DNA of 64,000 nt from Kineosporia aurantiaca JCM 3230 (GTDB lineage Bacteria > Actinomycetota > Actinomycetes > Actinomycetales > Kineosporiaceae): the NCBI GenBank assembly GCA_000719025.1, contig JODP01000005.1, positions 1 to 64,000 of the forward strand, given 5' to 3'. Both the position numbers and the translations under genes were made by a program. Shown piece after piece: positions 17,455 to 28,553 of this stretch; within the stretch, counting starts at the first letter, position 1, and the number at the start of each line of letters is the position of its first letter. The notes below the pieces were generated by a model, which was given only the letters and a program-made list of their open reading frames with translations, was not told where the DNA came from and did no database searches.

Positions 17455-17776
17455 CAGGCGCCGGTGGATTCGGATTCCTGCATGACGATGCTGTGATCGA
17501 ACCCGGTCAGGCGGATCGTCTCGGCGACGTCCGGCTGGGTGCCGACCAGGACGATCTCGGTGGCGCCGGCCATCTTCTGGTGGGCGAACACCAGCGAGCG
17601 CAGGCCGGCCGAGGACATGTACGTCAGGTCCTGCATCAGCAGCACCAGCCGCCGGGGACTACCGGCGGCGGCCTCGACGACCAGGTCGTTGAGCCGGCCG
17701 GCCGCGTGGCCGTCGAGTTCACCGCTCACCCGGATGGTGGCGACGTCCTCGTCCAGTTCGAGTCGGGCTTGGAAAC

Positions 17777-17780
<4 letters not shown>
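17454..17780 (-). CDS. STAS-domain anti-sigma factor antagonist (first of two)
   Basis: This 108-residue single STAS domain has LTYMSSAGLRSL at the conserved phosphorylation loop; Ser57 aligns with the phosphorylated Ser of SpoIIAA/RsbV. It would bind the RsbW-like kinase encoded immediately downstream and be reactivated by the PP2C protein. Its start overlaps the GlgX stop by 4 nt, so expression is probably translationally coupled to GlgX. Confidence 0.88.
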
Positions 17781-19932
<2,152 letters not shown>

Positions 19933-19936
<4 letters not shown>

Positions 19937-20268
19937 GCGCCCAGCACCTCCTTCCCGGCCTGGACGGTGTCGACGATGGTGAAGAAGTCCGCGAACCCGG
20001 TCGCCACCATCACCTCGTACACCTCGCCGACCAGCCCGGCCAGCACCACCTGGGTCCCGGTGCGCTGCGCCTCGCGGTAGACCAGTAGCAGCACCCGCAA
20101 CCCGGCACTGGACAGGTAGGTCATCTCCGAGGCGTCCAGCAGGACCAGGCTGTGGTGGGTCATCACCTCGTCCAGCTCGGCCTGCACCACCGGGGCCGTG
20201 TGGCTGTCCAGCTCACCGGACAGCCCCACCAGGGCGACGTCTCCCAGAACCTGCGTCTGAAGTCTCAT
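19933..20268 (-). CDS. STAS-domain anti-sigma factor antagonist (second of two)
   Basis: This 111-residue STAS domain carries MTYLSSAGLRVL (Ser53/Ser54). It is more RsbV-like in its beginning (VALVGLSGELDSHTAP) and differs clearly from the other STAS protein, so it is not a recent duplicate. Its stop overlaps the GlgX start (ATGA). Two antagonists for one visible kinase suggest either competing inputs or a second, distant kinase. Confidence 0.88.
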
Positions 20269-20274
20269 GCCGGC

Positions 20275-22803
20275 CTACTCCGGGGCCCCGGTCGGCGACA
20301 GGTGCACCCGCACGGTGACCGCCTCCTCGACATCGGGCAGCTTGACCGTCAGGGCCTGCGGATCGAAGGCCGACCAGGGCTTGCCGTCGATCTCGACCCA
20401 GTCCAGGCGGACCCGGCCGGCCGGCAGCGCGTCCGGCGAGACCCGCAGCACCCGGTCGGCGAAACCGTCCGGACGCGGCTTGAACCACAGGGTCAGCGAC
20501 TGGTCGTTCAGCAGCAGATGCTGGTAAACGGTGGCCAGGTAACACAGTTCGGCCGAGTGGTACATGCTCATCGAGTGGCTGCCCTTGAACCGCTCGGTGC
20601 CGATCAGGTACGGCACACCGCTGGCCAGTACGTTGAAGTAGACCGCGCCCTCGTCGTGGTCGAGGAAGAAGGTGTTGTAGAAGGCCGAGGCCTCCCGGGC
20701 CTGCCGGGCGAACTCCGGGTTCCCGGTCTCGCCGGCCAGGATCAGGTAGGCCAGGATCGCCTGCTCCTGCTGCCACCAGGCCTTGCGGTCATGCCAGACG
20801 AAACGGTGCCGCTGCTCCCCCGGGCTGACCGACCGCTCCACCACGTCGTACCAGCCGCCGCGCTGCTGATCGCTGCCCAGGTCGGGCATGATCGTGGCCA
20901 GGTGCTCGGCCAGCTCCCGGTACCCGGCCCGGCCCTTGATCGACATCATCCGCATCAGGTTCCAGGCGATCTTCAGGTTGTGCCCGACCACCGCCCGGTT
21001 CTGCTGCCACGCGTAGGTCTGGTCCTTTTCCCAGTCCCGGTGGAAGCGCTCGTTGACGAACGGGCTCTCCGGGTCGGGGAAGTGCTCGGCGATGGTGTCG
21101 AAAGTGTCCTCGAGCATCGTCGCGTACCGTTCCTCACCCGTGGCCAGCCACAGGTTGATCAGGTACGCCGGAGCGTGGTCACCGACCGAGTTCCAGTTCT
21201 TGCGGGCCCGGTTGGGGCCCAGCGACTCGTGCTCGGGCGAGAGCGTGATCGGGTCGATGTGCGAGAAGTAGCCGCCCTGCTCCTCGTCCCGGAAATGCCG
21301 CTCGAAAAGGCGCATGGTGCCCTCGGTGTCCTCGTTGATCCGAGGGTCGCCGGTGATCCGGTAGAGCTGGGTCGGGCCGGCCAGGGCGTAGATCTGCTCG
21401 TACATCGGGATCGCGTCGTAGTCGTCGCCGAACTCGGAGGTGAACAGCTTTCGCTCGACCCCGTCGGTCACGTCGATGCCGTGGTACCAGTACACGATGC
21501 CTTCGTCCTGGTCGACGAAACGCATGTGCTGACGCAGGTACTCGGTGCCCTTCTCGGCCACCTCGAGGTAGTCCTCGTTGCCGGTCAGCATGTAGGCCGA
21601 TGCCATTCCGTAGACCATCCGGGAGATCGTGTCGGTCTCCTGGGTGTACCGGTCTGACTTCTTGTCCCCGCCCAGACGCAGGTAGGTCCGGTAGTCCCGG
21701 TAATCGATCTCGCCGGTGCCGAACTGGGCCCGGCGGTAGAAGCCGGCCAGCTCCCGCAGTTGCTGGATCCACCAGCCGGCCTTCTCGAACTCGAACTCCT
21801 CCTCACCCCGTCCCAGCAGGACCAGCCGCTTGGCCTCCATCACGTACCCGTCGTTCTCGGGGTAGAAGACGCCGTAGACGTAGAGGAAGCGTCCCGGGCT
21901 CAGCAGGTCCAGGATGTGGCCCGAGGCGTCGAGGTAGGGCGAGCCCAGGTTGCGCAGGAACTCGGCCGACATGTCGCTGCCCAGCCGGGCCGGGGTCACC
22001 CGCCCGTCGCTGCTGCGCAGCTCCAGACGGCCGCTGTCCGGGTCGTAGGACTGCACGTACCCGGCCACCAGGTCCGAGAAGGTGAAGTCAGGACGGTAAA
22101 GGGGGGACGCCGTGGCCGCCGGTTCACTGGCCGGAGCCGCTTTGCGCGTCGGTTCCGGAACGGTGGTGCGGGTCGGCTCCGGGGCGGTCGGCAGGGCGTT
22201 GAGCCCCCGCCGCGCGGAGACCAGGTCGATGATCATCCGGGCGAACAGGTGGCAGTGGTCGGCGCTGCGCCCGGTCACCAGGTCCCGGTCGACCACCACG
22301 TCCTGGTCGGTGTAGACCGCACCCATGTTCCGGACATCGCCCAGCAGGTTGTTGTGGCACGTGAGACGACGTCCGGCAACCACTTCCGGGATCGGGGCAA
22401 CCAGCCACATACCGTGGCAGATGATGCCCTTGAGCAGCTCGGGCATCGCGAACGCCTGCTTCAGCAATCGCGTGGCCGGCGGCAGCTCGTTCACGTCCTC
22501 GGTGTACCGCAGCCGGTCCGACACCATGCCCGAGGGCACGATCAGCGCGTCGAACGAGCGCAGCATCTCCTCGTCCACGGACTCCAGGTCGCCGTCCACG
22601 GTGAACGGCTGCTGGAACTCGTGGCCGTGAAAGGTCATCGACGGCTGGCCCCACAACCGGGTCAGGAAGACCGCCTGCGCGCCCTCCTCAGCGAACCGCC
22701 GCTGATAGTAGTGAAGTTCGGGCTCGACGTAGTCGCTCTCCATCAGGATCGCGATGCGGGCCCCGGCCAGGCGGCCGTCCCGCTTGACGGTGATGGTTCC
22801 CAT
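20275..22803 (-). CDS. DJ-1/PfpI domain fused to an N-acylglucosamine 2-epimerase-like (AGE) domain
   Basis: This 842-residue two-enzyme fusion begins with a class I glutamine-amidotransferase-like/DJ-1 domain (about 14-200) with Cys129-His130 in GIICHGMW. A Pro/Thr/Ala-rich linker (about 203-235) and a small beta-rich module (about 240-335) follow. The last ~500 residues are an (alpha/alpha)6 barrel resembling AGE-family epimerases (FSHIDPITLSPEH, WNSVGDHAPAYLINLW, GHNLKIAWNLMRM, HDRKAWWQQEQAI). A carbonyl/glycation-related or sugar-isomerising role is plausible but substrate is unknown. It starts 3 nt from the stop of the TPP-enzyme gene upstream. Confidence 0.8.
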   Translation of the reverse strand: MGTITVKRDGRLAGARIAILMESDYVEPELHYYQRRFAEEGAQAVFLTRLWGQPSMTFHGHEFQQPFTVDGDLESVDEEMLRSFDALIVPSGMVSDRLRYTEDVNELPPATRLLKQAFAMPELLKGIICHGMWLVAPIPEVVAGRRLTCHNNLLGDVRNMGAVYTDQDVVVDRDLVTGRSADHCHLFARMIIDLVSARRGLNALPTAPEPTRTTVPEPTRKAAPASEPAATASPLYRPDFTFSDLVAGYVQSYDPDSGRLELRSSDGRVTPARLGSDMSAEFLRNLGSPYLDASGHILDLLSPGRFLYVYGVFYPENDGYVMEAKRLVLLGRGEEEFEFEKAGWWIQQLRELAGFYRRAQFGTGEIDYRDYRTYLRLGGDKKSDRYTQETDTISRMVYGMASAYMLTGNEDYLEVAEKGTEYLRQHMRFVDQDEGIVYWYHGIDVTDGVERKLFTSEFGDDYDAIPMYEQIYALAGPTQLYRITGDPRINEDTEGTMRLFERHFRDEEQGGYFSHIDPITLSPEHESLGPNRARKNWNSVGDHAPAYLINLWLATGEERYATMLEDTFDTIAEHFPDPESPFVNERFHRDWEKDQTYAWQQNRAVVGHNLKIAWNLMRMMSIKGRAGYRELAEHLATIMPDLGSDQQRGGWYDVVERSVSPGEQRHRFVWHDRKAWWQQEQAILAYLILAGETGNPEFARQAREASAFYNTFFLDHDEGAVYFNVLASGVPYLIGTERFKGSHSMSMYHSAELCYLATVYQHLLLNDQSLTLWFKPRPDGFADRVLRVSPDALPAGRVRLDWVEIDGKPWSAFDPQALTVKLPDVEEAVTVRVHLSPTGAPE

Positions 22804-22806
22804 GAC

Positions 22807-24483
22807 TCACTCCGTCGTTTCGGTGACGAGGTCGATCAGGAAGGGCAATGGACTGGCGAGCATCCCGGCCACGGCCGACTCGATGTCGGCCGGCTTCTCC
22901 ACCCGGATCGCCGGTACCGAAAGGGACCGGGCCAGGCCGGCGAAATCGATCGGCGGGCCGGAAAGGTCGAATCCGCTGGGAAAGTCGTGCGCGGCGATGT
23001 CGCGCTCGCGCCAGTACTGAGAGATGTTGTCGTCCAGCAGCCGGTAGCGGCTGTTGTTGCAGATCACGAATCGGGCCGGCACCTGGTACCGGACCGCGCT
23101 CCACAGGCACTGGAACGTGTACATGCTGCCGCCGTCGCCGGTGAAGCCGATCACCTCGGCCTCCGGGTGGGCCAGCTTGGCCCCGATCGCGCCGGGCAGG
23201 CCCACGCCCAGCGAACCGCCCCGGGTGAGGAAGTAACTGCCCGGCAGCCGGCCCTGGATCTGCTTGCCCAGGTCGGGTGAGGCGGTCAGTGCCTCGTCGA
23301 ACACCAGCAGATGCTTGCGGACCTGCTTGCGCACCTCGGCGGCGAACAGTTCCATCATCGAGGCGCCCGGACCGGGCTCGGACGGCAGCACGGGGGTGTA
23401 CGGGGTCCGGGCCACCCGCGCGGCGCGAGTACCCCCGGCCCGGTCCGGGGAGGCCGACAGTCCGGCGGCCAGCCGCGCGAGAGTCTCCCGCGGGTCGGCG
23501 ACCAGCGCCAGGTCGACCGGGTGGTTCTTGGCGATCTCGTAGTCGTCCAGATCCACGTGCACGATACGGGCTCCCGGGCGGAACGGGCTGGACAGGGACG
23601 GGAACACGTCCGGGAAGAGATAGGTCCCCACGACCAGGACGACGTCCGCCTCCGCCACCGACCGTCCGCTGACCTCGCCGAACATGTGCCCCAGACCGCC
23701 GCGCCAGAGCGGGTGGGCGGTATCCATGACCACCTCGCCGAGATCGGCGCCGTAGACCGGGGCCTCCAGAAGCTCGGCCACCGTCGTGAGTTCCCGCTGC
23801 GCGCCGGAGACGGCCACCCCGTCCCCGACCACGATCACCGGGTTGATCCCGGCGGTGAGGATGTCCAGCGCCGTGTCCACCTCCGCCGCCACCGGGACCA
23901 CCCGGCGGGTCGGGATGACGGCCGGAACGACCGGCTCGGAGGTCAGTTGGTCCAGCACGTCCATCGGCAGCGAGACGAAGACCGGGCCCCGCGGGGGCGT
24001 CATCGCGATCTTCAGCGCCCGGCGCAGCACCCGCAGCACCGAGCCCGGATGCACCACCCGGGTGGCGTACTTGGTCACCGGCCGGGCCATCGCCACCAGG
24101 TCGCAGGCCATCTGGGCGTCCATCGACTCGTAGGCGACCCCGGACTCGCCGGCCACCACCAGCAGCGGGGCATGCCCGCGCTTGGCCTGGTAGATCATCC
24201 CGATGCCGTTGCCCAGACCGACCCCCGAGTGCAGTTGCACCAGGGCCGGGCCACCGCTGGCCCGGGCGTAGCCGTCGGCGATCCCGACGGCCACGGTCTC
24301 CTGCAGAGCCAGCACGTACTGCAGGTCGGAGTCCTCCAGGGTGTCCAGGAACCCCTGCTCGACCGTCCCGGGGTTGCCGAACATGAAGGTGAACCCGTCG
24401 GCCGTCCACTGCTGATGGATCGCCACCTTCCCGGGCCGGGGCTCGACGTCGCGCGCCGCGGGCATCCCGCTCACCAGCCCCAT
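22807..24483 (-). CDS. Thiamine-diphosphate-dependent 2-oxoacid decarboxylase/synthase-like enzyme
   Basis: This 558-residue protein has all three TPP-enzyme domains: PYR domain with the cofactor-activating Glu62 in ALQETVAVGIADGYA, a central domain (about 200-340), and a PP domain with GDGGSMYTFQCLW to NN (metal/diphosphate motif) near 440-470. The overall look is closest to benzoylformate decarboxylase or acetolactate-synthase-like proteins, but FAD-type features of true ALS are not obvious. Substrate cannot be assigned. It overlaps the preceding DJ-1-like gene by 13 nt. Confidence 0.82.
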   Translation of the reverse strand: MGLVSGMPAARDVEPRPGKVAIHQQWTADGFTFMFGNPGTVEQGFLDTLEDSDLQYVLALQETVAVGIADGYARASGGPALVQLHSGVGLGNGIGMIYQAKRGHAPLLVVAGESGVAYESMDAQMACDLVAMARPVTKYATRVVHPGSVLRVLRRALKIAMTPPRGPVFVSLPMDVLDQLTSEPVVPAVIPTRRVVPVAAEVDTALDILTAGINPVIVVGDGVAVSGAQRELTTVAELLEAPVYGADLGEVVMDTAHPLWRGGLGHMFGEVSGRSVAEADVVLVVGTYLFPDVFPSLSSPFRPGARIVHVDLDDYEIAKNHPVDLALVADPRETLARLAAGLSASPDRAGGTRAARVARTPYTPVLPSEPGPGASMMELFAAEVRKQVRKHLLVFDEALTASPDLGKQIQGRLPGSYFLTRGGSLGVGLPGAIGAKLAHPEAEVIGFTGDGGSMYTFQCLWSAVRYQVPARFVICNNSRYRLLDDNISQYWRERDIAAHDFPSGFDLSGPPIDFAGLARSLSVPAIRVEKPADIESAVAGMLASPLPFLIDLVTETTE

Positions 24484-25295
24484 CGCCGAAGGCCCGATTC
24501 CAGGACCTCGACCAGCTTCTGCCCGGACAGGAACGAGTCAGGGGTGGAACGGCCCGTGATGAACGGGAAGTCCACGATCACCGAGGTGGGGTGCCCGAAA
24601 TTGCCGTGATAGCGACCTTCCGGGGCCGTGGCGTCGCGCAGGATGTACTCCAGCGGGTACGGCGGCGGGCCCATGTTGATGTCGGCGCCGACGAATCCGG
24701 TCCCGTCCTTGTAGTCGTACTCCTTGCAGTGCCCGGTCACGTGCTTGTTCTTGATGATGCTGGCCCGGTCCTCCCAGTCCCGGGCGAAGGCCAGACAGGC
24801 CACCCCGTAGCACTCGGCCAGTACCGGCTTGCCGGCCGCGACGAAGGCCAGGATCAGGTCGTGAACCCGCCCGTTGTTGGCCAGGTCGACGATCGGGCCG
24901 CTGCCACCCACGATGGTCAGCGCGTCGTACTGCTCGATCTCCGGGCGCAACCGCTCCAGCTCGGCGTGATATCCCTCGAGCTTGCGCAGGTAGTCGTCAT
25001 CGCTGGTGTACGGCCGTTCCGGTAGCCATCCCGTCAGGCTGACCGGGTGGTCGTACCGGTCGGACTCGTCCAGGGCCCGCACGGCGGTGGCCACCTCCGC
25101 GCTGGTGACCCCCCGGCCCAGCGGCGGGTCGACGTAGCCCGGATCGATGCTCGGGGGCAGCGGCGTAGGACGCTTTCCGGTTGCAGTCGCGAAAGTTGTT
25201 GTCCACTCTTGCTTGTCGAAGGCCGTCAACGGGCCGAGTAGTTCTTCGCCCCAATATCCGTACTCGGACAGGAGCACGAGGATGTTCCTCGACAT
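24471..25295 (-). CDS. DJ-1/PfpI (Hsp31-like) family protein
   Basis: ATG 25295 is preceded by GGAGGAAACCC and gives 274 residues; longer in-frame extensions upstream look non-coding. The nucleophile elbow is AECYGVACLAF (Cys162), and YHGNFGHPTSVIVDFPFITGRSTPDSF resembles the C-terminal part of large DJ-1 proteins such as Hsp31-type glyoxalase III. It is the promoter-proximal gene of the eight-gene operon, so the unit is headed by a carbonyl-stress-type enzyme. A second DJ-1 domain occurs two genes downstream in the AGE fusion. Confidence 0.8.
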   Translation of the reverse strand: MSRNILVLLSEYGYWGEELLGPLTAFDKQEWTTTFATATGKRPTPLPPSIDPGYVDPPLGRGVTSAEVATAVRALDESDRYDHPVSLTGWLPERPYTSDDDYLRKLEGYHAELERLRPEIEQYDALTIVGGSGPIVDLANNGRVHDLILAFVAAGKPVLAECYGVACLAFARDWEDRASIIKNKHVTGHCKEYDYKDGTGFVGADINMGPPPYPLEYILRDATAPEGRYHGNFGHPTSVIVDFPFITGRSTPDSFLSGQKLVEVLESGLRRWGW

Positions 25296-25437
25296 GGGTT
25301 TCCTCCGTGAGCGACAGAATGACACCGTCGCCACCGAGTGAAGCCCCTCGAAACACCAGCAACAAGGTTCACCCGGATATCGGCCGCTACTTGGCCAGGT
25401 CACCCGCACCCTCCCGAAATCCCCGCAGGAGCAAATG

Positions 25438-25896
25438 ATGTCTCGCACGCGCATGCCCCTCCTGGCCGTCTCCACAGACACGCTGCTGCTGAACGCATTC
25501 CGCCGGGATCTGATCCAGTTCTACGACGGCAGGCGGTACCAGCTGATCACCGCACACAGCCCGGGGCAGGCGCTCAGCACCCTCGAACAGCTCCTGGAGC
25601 GGGGACAGGAACCACCTCTGGCCATCTGCGACCAGCACTTCAGTGACATGACCGGAGCCCAGTTCCTCGACCAGGCCCGGGAAATCGCCCCCACCACGGT
25701 CGGCGTGCTGTTCACCGACGGCGACGGCCGGTGCGGCCAGGACGACCGGCCGTTCCAGCAGCATCTGCACCACCATCTGCCCCGCCCGTGGCACTCCCCC
25801 GACAAGTTGACCTACCCCGTGCTGGTGCCGCTGCTGAATCAGTGGCGGGCGCTGCACGGGGTAGGTCCCATCCCGCCCGGACTTGCTCAGCCCTGA
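25438..25896 (+). CDS. Receiver-domain (response-regulator-like) protein
   Basis: ATG 25438 is 6 nt after AGGAG; the adjacent ATG 25435 is too close to it. The 152-residue product is a single CheY-like domain: PLAICDQHFSDMTGAQFLDQA places the phosphoacceptor Asp correctly and VLFTDGDG gives the conserved Thr. The usual Lys of the KP(W) motif appears as Arg in LPRPWHSPDKL. There is no output domain. It diverges from the head of the partner-switching operon with 142 bp between starts, and could feed that module or the pseudo-receiver phosphatase (inference). Confidence 0.7.
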   Translation: MSRTRMPLLAVSTDTLLLNAFRRDLIQFYDGRRYQLITAHSPGQALSTLEQLLERGQEPPLAICDQHFSDMTGAQFLDQAREIAPTTVGVLFTDGDGRCGQDDRPFQQHLHHHLPRPWHSPDKLTYPVLVPLLNQWRALHGVGPIPPGLAQP

Positions 25897-26165
25897 GGAG
25901 AATTCCTTGCGGCAGGGACGGGAGTTGCCAGAGTGCGGACGGCATTGTCGGCAAGTACCCAGCGCCGGCGGCAGATCTGCCGGCGAGCCTGGACCCGCCC
26001 GCCGACACTGGATCAGTCCTAATACCAGCCCGATTCGGACCTCAACGCCGAGCTGGAGCCTGCCCGTCACCGCCCGGGCGTCGCCGTGATTGACCGATTG
26101 CCGTCCCCTGTAAGTCTTTTCGAGTCCAGCAGGGCCGCTGGAACGGAGCAGATCTAGGAGCAGAG

Positions 26166-27620
26166 ATGATGAGCACCCTGGAGTACGACCACATCATCGT
26201 CGGGGCCGGATCGGCGGGCTGCGTGATCGCCGGCCGGCTGGCCACCCGGACCTCGGCCCGGGTGCTGCTGGTCGAGGCCGGTGACCCGGGCGGCCGGCGA
26301 CCGGTCAACGACCTGCTCCACGTCCGCGGCAACCGGATCGACTTCAACTCCTGGGCGGCGGCGGGCAACGAGGGCTGGTCCTACGCCGATGTCCTGCCCC
26401 TGTTCCGGCGGATGGAGTCCTTCGCCGGAGGGGAGTCGGCCTACCGGGGTGATCACGGCCCGCTGAGCGTGCTGTATCGCGAACCCCTTTCCGAACTGGC
26501 GGAGCGGTTCTTCGCGGCCGGCTCCGAGGCCGGGCTGGCCGATCAGGGGCGCGACTTCGACTACAACGCCCGTCAGCAGGAAGAGACCAGTTTTCGCTAC
26601 CAGGTGATCCAGGCGTCCCAGAACCCTCGGGTCGGCGCCGAATACCTGCGCCTGGCCCTCGGGCACCCGAACCTGACCGTCCGAAGCAGGGCCCGGGCCA
26701 TCCGGATCCTGATCGAGAATGGCCGGGCCGTCGGGGTGGAGCTGCTCCAGGACGGGATCCGGGTGCCGGTGCGAGCCACCCAGGAGGTGGTGGTCTGTGG
26801 GGGCGCCTACGGCTCTGCGCAGCTGCTGATGCTCTCCGGGATCGGCCCGGCCGGGCCTCTGGGCGAGCACGGCATCGACGTGGTCGCCGACCTGTCCGGC
26901 GTCGGCCGGAATCTGCAGGACCAGCTGATTCTGGGCGTCACCTACAGCAGCTCCGACCAGAACGGGCTTACCCCGATGGTCGCCGAGGTGGGCTGCTTCC
27001 GGCGCACCTCCAGGCGTTCCGGCGCCCAGGCCCCCGACCTGCAGATCCAGTCCGGCAGCGGGACGTTCCTGGCCCCGCTGTACGACCGGCCCGGTCCGGG
27101 GTACACCTTCGCCCCGGTGCTGGCGCAGCCCAGCAGCATCGGATCGATCACCCTGGCCTCGGCCGATCCTCTGATACCGGCCCGGATTCAGCCCAACCAT
27201 CTGGATGCGGACCAGGACCTGGACGTTCTCGTCGAGGGGATCGAGCTGTCCCGGGAGCTCGCGCACACCAGCGCCTACTCGGCGCACCTGGTCGAGGAAC
27301 TGACTCCGGGCCGGGACGTCCGGAGCCGGGCGGAACTTGAGAACTACGTCCGGGCCAACGCCAGGACGCTGCGGCGCACGGTGGGTACCTGCGCGATGGG
27401 GGTCGGCGAGGACGCCGTGGTGGACCCGCACCTGCGGGTGCGAGGGGTGGCGGGGCTGCGGGTCGCCGACGCCTCGATCATGCCCACCGTCGTCGCCGGT
27501 GACCCCCACGCCGCCGCCGTCATGATCGGCGAGAGGGCGGCCGACCTGATCGAGTTCGCGCACCGCTCGTTCACGATCCGGGCGCACCGTACGGCGCCGG
27601 CCCGCCTGACGCTGACGTGA
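26166..27620 (+). CDS. Degenerate GMC-family oxidoreductase (internal deletion, catalytic His lost)
   Basis: This 484-residue protein is preceded by AGGAGCAGAG. The FAD-binding GAGSAGCVIAGRLA motif and the glucose-methanol-choline fold are clear. Compared with the paralog at 28554-30152, about 49 residues are missing between VEAG (36-39) and VRGNR (about 53-57); this includes the RGKVLGGSSAVN signature that contacts FAD. The catalytic His of HPVGTC is replaced (RRTVGTC, Arg404), though His448 is at the second active-site position. The frame is intact and composition normal, so it is probably translated but unlikely to be a standard alcohol oxidase or dehydrogenase. Confidence 0.82.
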   Translation: MMSTLEYDHIIVGAGSAGCVIAGRLATRTSARVLLVEAGDPGGRRPVNDLLHVRGNRIDFNSWAAAGNEGWSYADVLPLFRRMESFAGGESAYRGDHGPLSVLYREPLSELAERFFAAGSEAGLADQGRDFDYNARQQEETSFRYQVIQASQNPRVGAEYLRLALGHPNLTVRSRARAIRILIENGRAVGVELLQDGIRVPVRATQEVVVCGGAYGSAQLLMLSGIGPAGPLGEHGIDVVADLSGVGRNLQDQLILGVTYSSSDQNGLTPMVAEVGCFRRTSRRSGAQAPDLQIQSGSGTFLAPLYDRPGPGYTFAPVLAQPSSIGSITLASADPLIPARIQPNHLDADQDLDVLVEGIELSRELAHTSAYSAHLVEELTPGRDVRSRAELENYVRANARTLRRTVGTCAMGVGEDAVVDPHLRVRGVAGLRVADASIMPTVVAGDPHAAAVMIGERAADLIEFAHRSFTIRAHRTAPARLTLT

Positions 27621-27664
27621 GCGTCCCCACCGAGCCGCCGAACCGGCCGGTGGGGACGCCTTTT
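27621..27664. terminator. Terminator between convergent GMC and VOC genes
   Basis: A perfect 12-bp stem (GCGTCCCCACCG, 27621-27632, with 27648-27659) starts directly after the GMC stop codon and is followed by CTTTT. It lies between convergent genes, so it can serve both. Confidence 0.85.
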
Positions 27665-27681
27665 CGTCCGATCTCCAGCAA

Positions 27682-28122
27682 TCACGACCCCAGGTCGGCC
27701 GGCGACTGGTCGGTGTAGCCCTGGCTGACCTCGATGATCACGCCGTCGGGGTCGCGCAGCCATACGGTTTTCCAGCCTGGGATCACCTCGTCGAAACCCA
27801 GCGGACCGAGCGTCACGGTGATCGCCTCGCCCGCCTCGGCGATGAACGCCTCGACATCGTCCACCTGAAAAGCCAGGTGCCGGACCGTTCCCGGCTCGGC
27901 CGGGCCGTCCTGGGTGGACGCCGCCGGGCCGGTTCCCGGGCCGGCAGTGAACAGCTCCAGGTACGCCTCGCCGCGACGCAGGAAGATCACCCGGACGTCA
28001 CCGGCCTCGATCATCCGGGCCCGCCGGAAGCCGAACCAGCGGGTGTAGAACTCCTCAGTCAGCTTCTGGTCGACGCAGTTCAGCCCGACGTGCGACCAGC
28101 GCAGGCTCTCGGTGGCGGCCAT
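27682..28122 (-). CDS. VOC (glyoxalase/bleomycin-resistance fold) protein
   Basis: ATG 28122 follows GAGGAGATCACG and gives 146 residues. The paired beta-alpha-beta-beta-beta modules are visible: WSHVGLNCVDQKLTEEFYTRWFGF at the start, then VRHLAFQVDDVEAFI and VWLRDPDGVIIEVSQ. Metal-ligand candidates are His13, His in VRHLAF and Glu in IIEV. It is probably a small dioxygenase, isomerase or binding protein acting with the GMC oxidoreductase and SnoaL protein encoded upstream on the same strand. Confidence 0.8.
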   Translation of the reverse strand: MAATESLRWSHVGLNCVDQKLTEEFYTRWFGFRRARMIEAGDVRVIFLRRGEAYLELFTAGPGTGPAASTQDGPAEPGTVRHLAFQVDDVEAFIAEAGEAITVTLGPLGFDEVIPGWKTVWLRDPDGVIIEVSQGYTDQSPADLGS

Positions 28123-28132
28123 CGTGATCTCC

Positions 28133-28510
28133 TCAGTTCCCCAGCGCGGGAGCGAACGGCACGGTGTCGTGGAAGTTGGCGAAGTAGACGATCTCGCCGT
28201 CCCGGACCTGGAAGTAGTTCGTGACGTCGGCCTCGATCGGCTCACCCTTGCCGGTCACGGCGGAGATGTGCGAGACCACGGCGGCCTGCTCCCCCTCGAC
28301 CACGACGTGCACCGGGGAGTTGGTGAAGCTGGAGTAGGCGCTGGGGAAGCCCTTCATCATCGCGCGCAGCGGCTCGCGGCCCTCGATGTGGCCGGCCAGC
28401 TGCTCGTCCATCACGGTGGCGCCGGCGAACAGGTCGCACCAAGTGTCCCAGTCGCCGGCGTTGGCCAGCTCGTAGTACCGGGTGACGATGCCTCGGGTGT
28501 CGATAACCAT
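28133..28510 (-). CDS. SnoaL/NTF2-like protein
   Basis: This 125-residue single-domain cone fold has the standard order: RYYELANAGDWDTWCDLFA, EGREPLRAMMKGFPSAYSSF, VVEGEQAAVVSHISAVTGKGEP, then NYFQVRDGEIVYFANFHD. Family members are polyketide cyclases, isomerases or lyases. It lies 10 bp upstream of the VOC gene start and 43 bp downstream of the GMC gene stop, forming a three-gene unit. Confidence 0.8.
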   Translation of the reverse strand: MVIDTRGIVTRYYELANAGDWDTWCDLFAGATVMDEQLAGHIEGREPLRAMMKGFPSAYSSFTNSPVHVVVEGEQAAVVSHISAVTGKGEPIEADVTNYFQVRDGEIVYFANFHDTVPFAPALGN

Positions 28511-28553
28511 TGCCTTTGTCCTCTCATCGAAACTGGTTGTCTCTGTGGATTGA

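Noticed and set aside
25295..25481. Upstream extension of the Hsp31-like gene to 25481
   Set aside because: The extension is Cys/Arg-rich and unlike DJ-1 proteins; GGAGGAAACCC before ATG 25295 marks the start.
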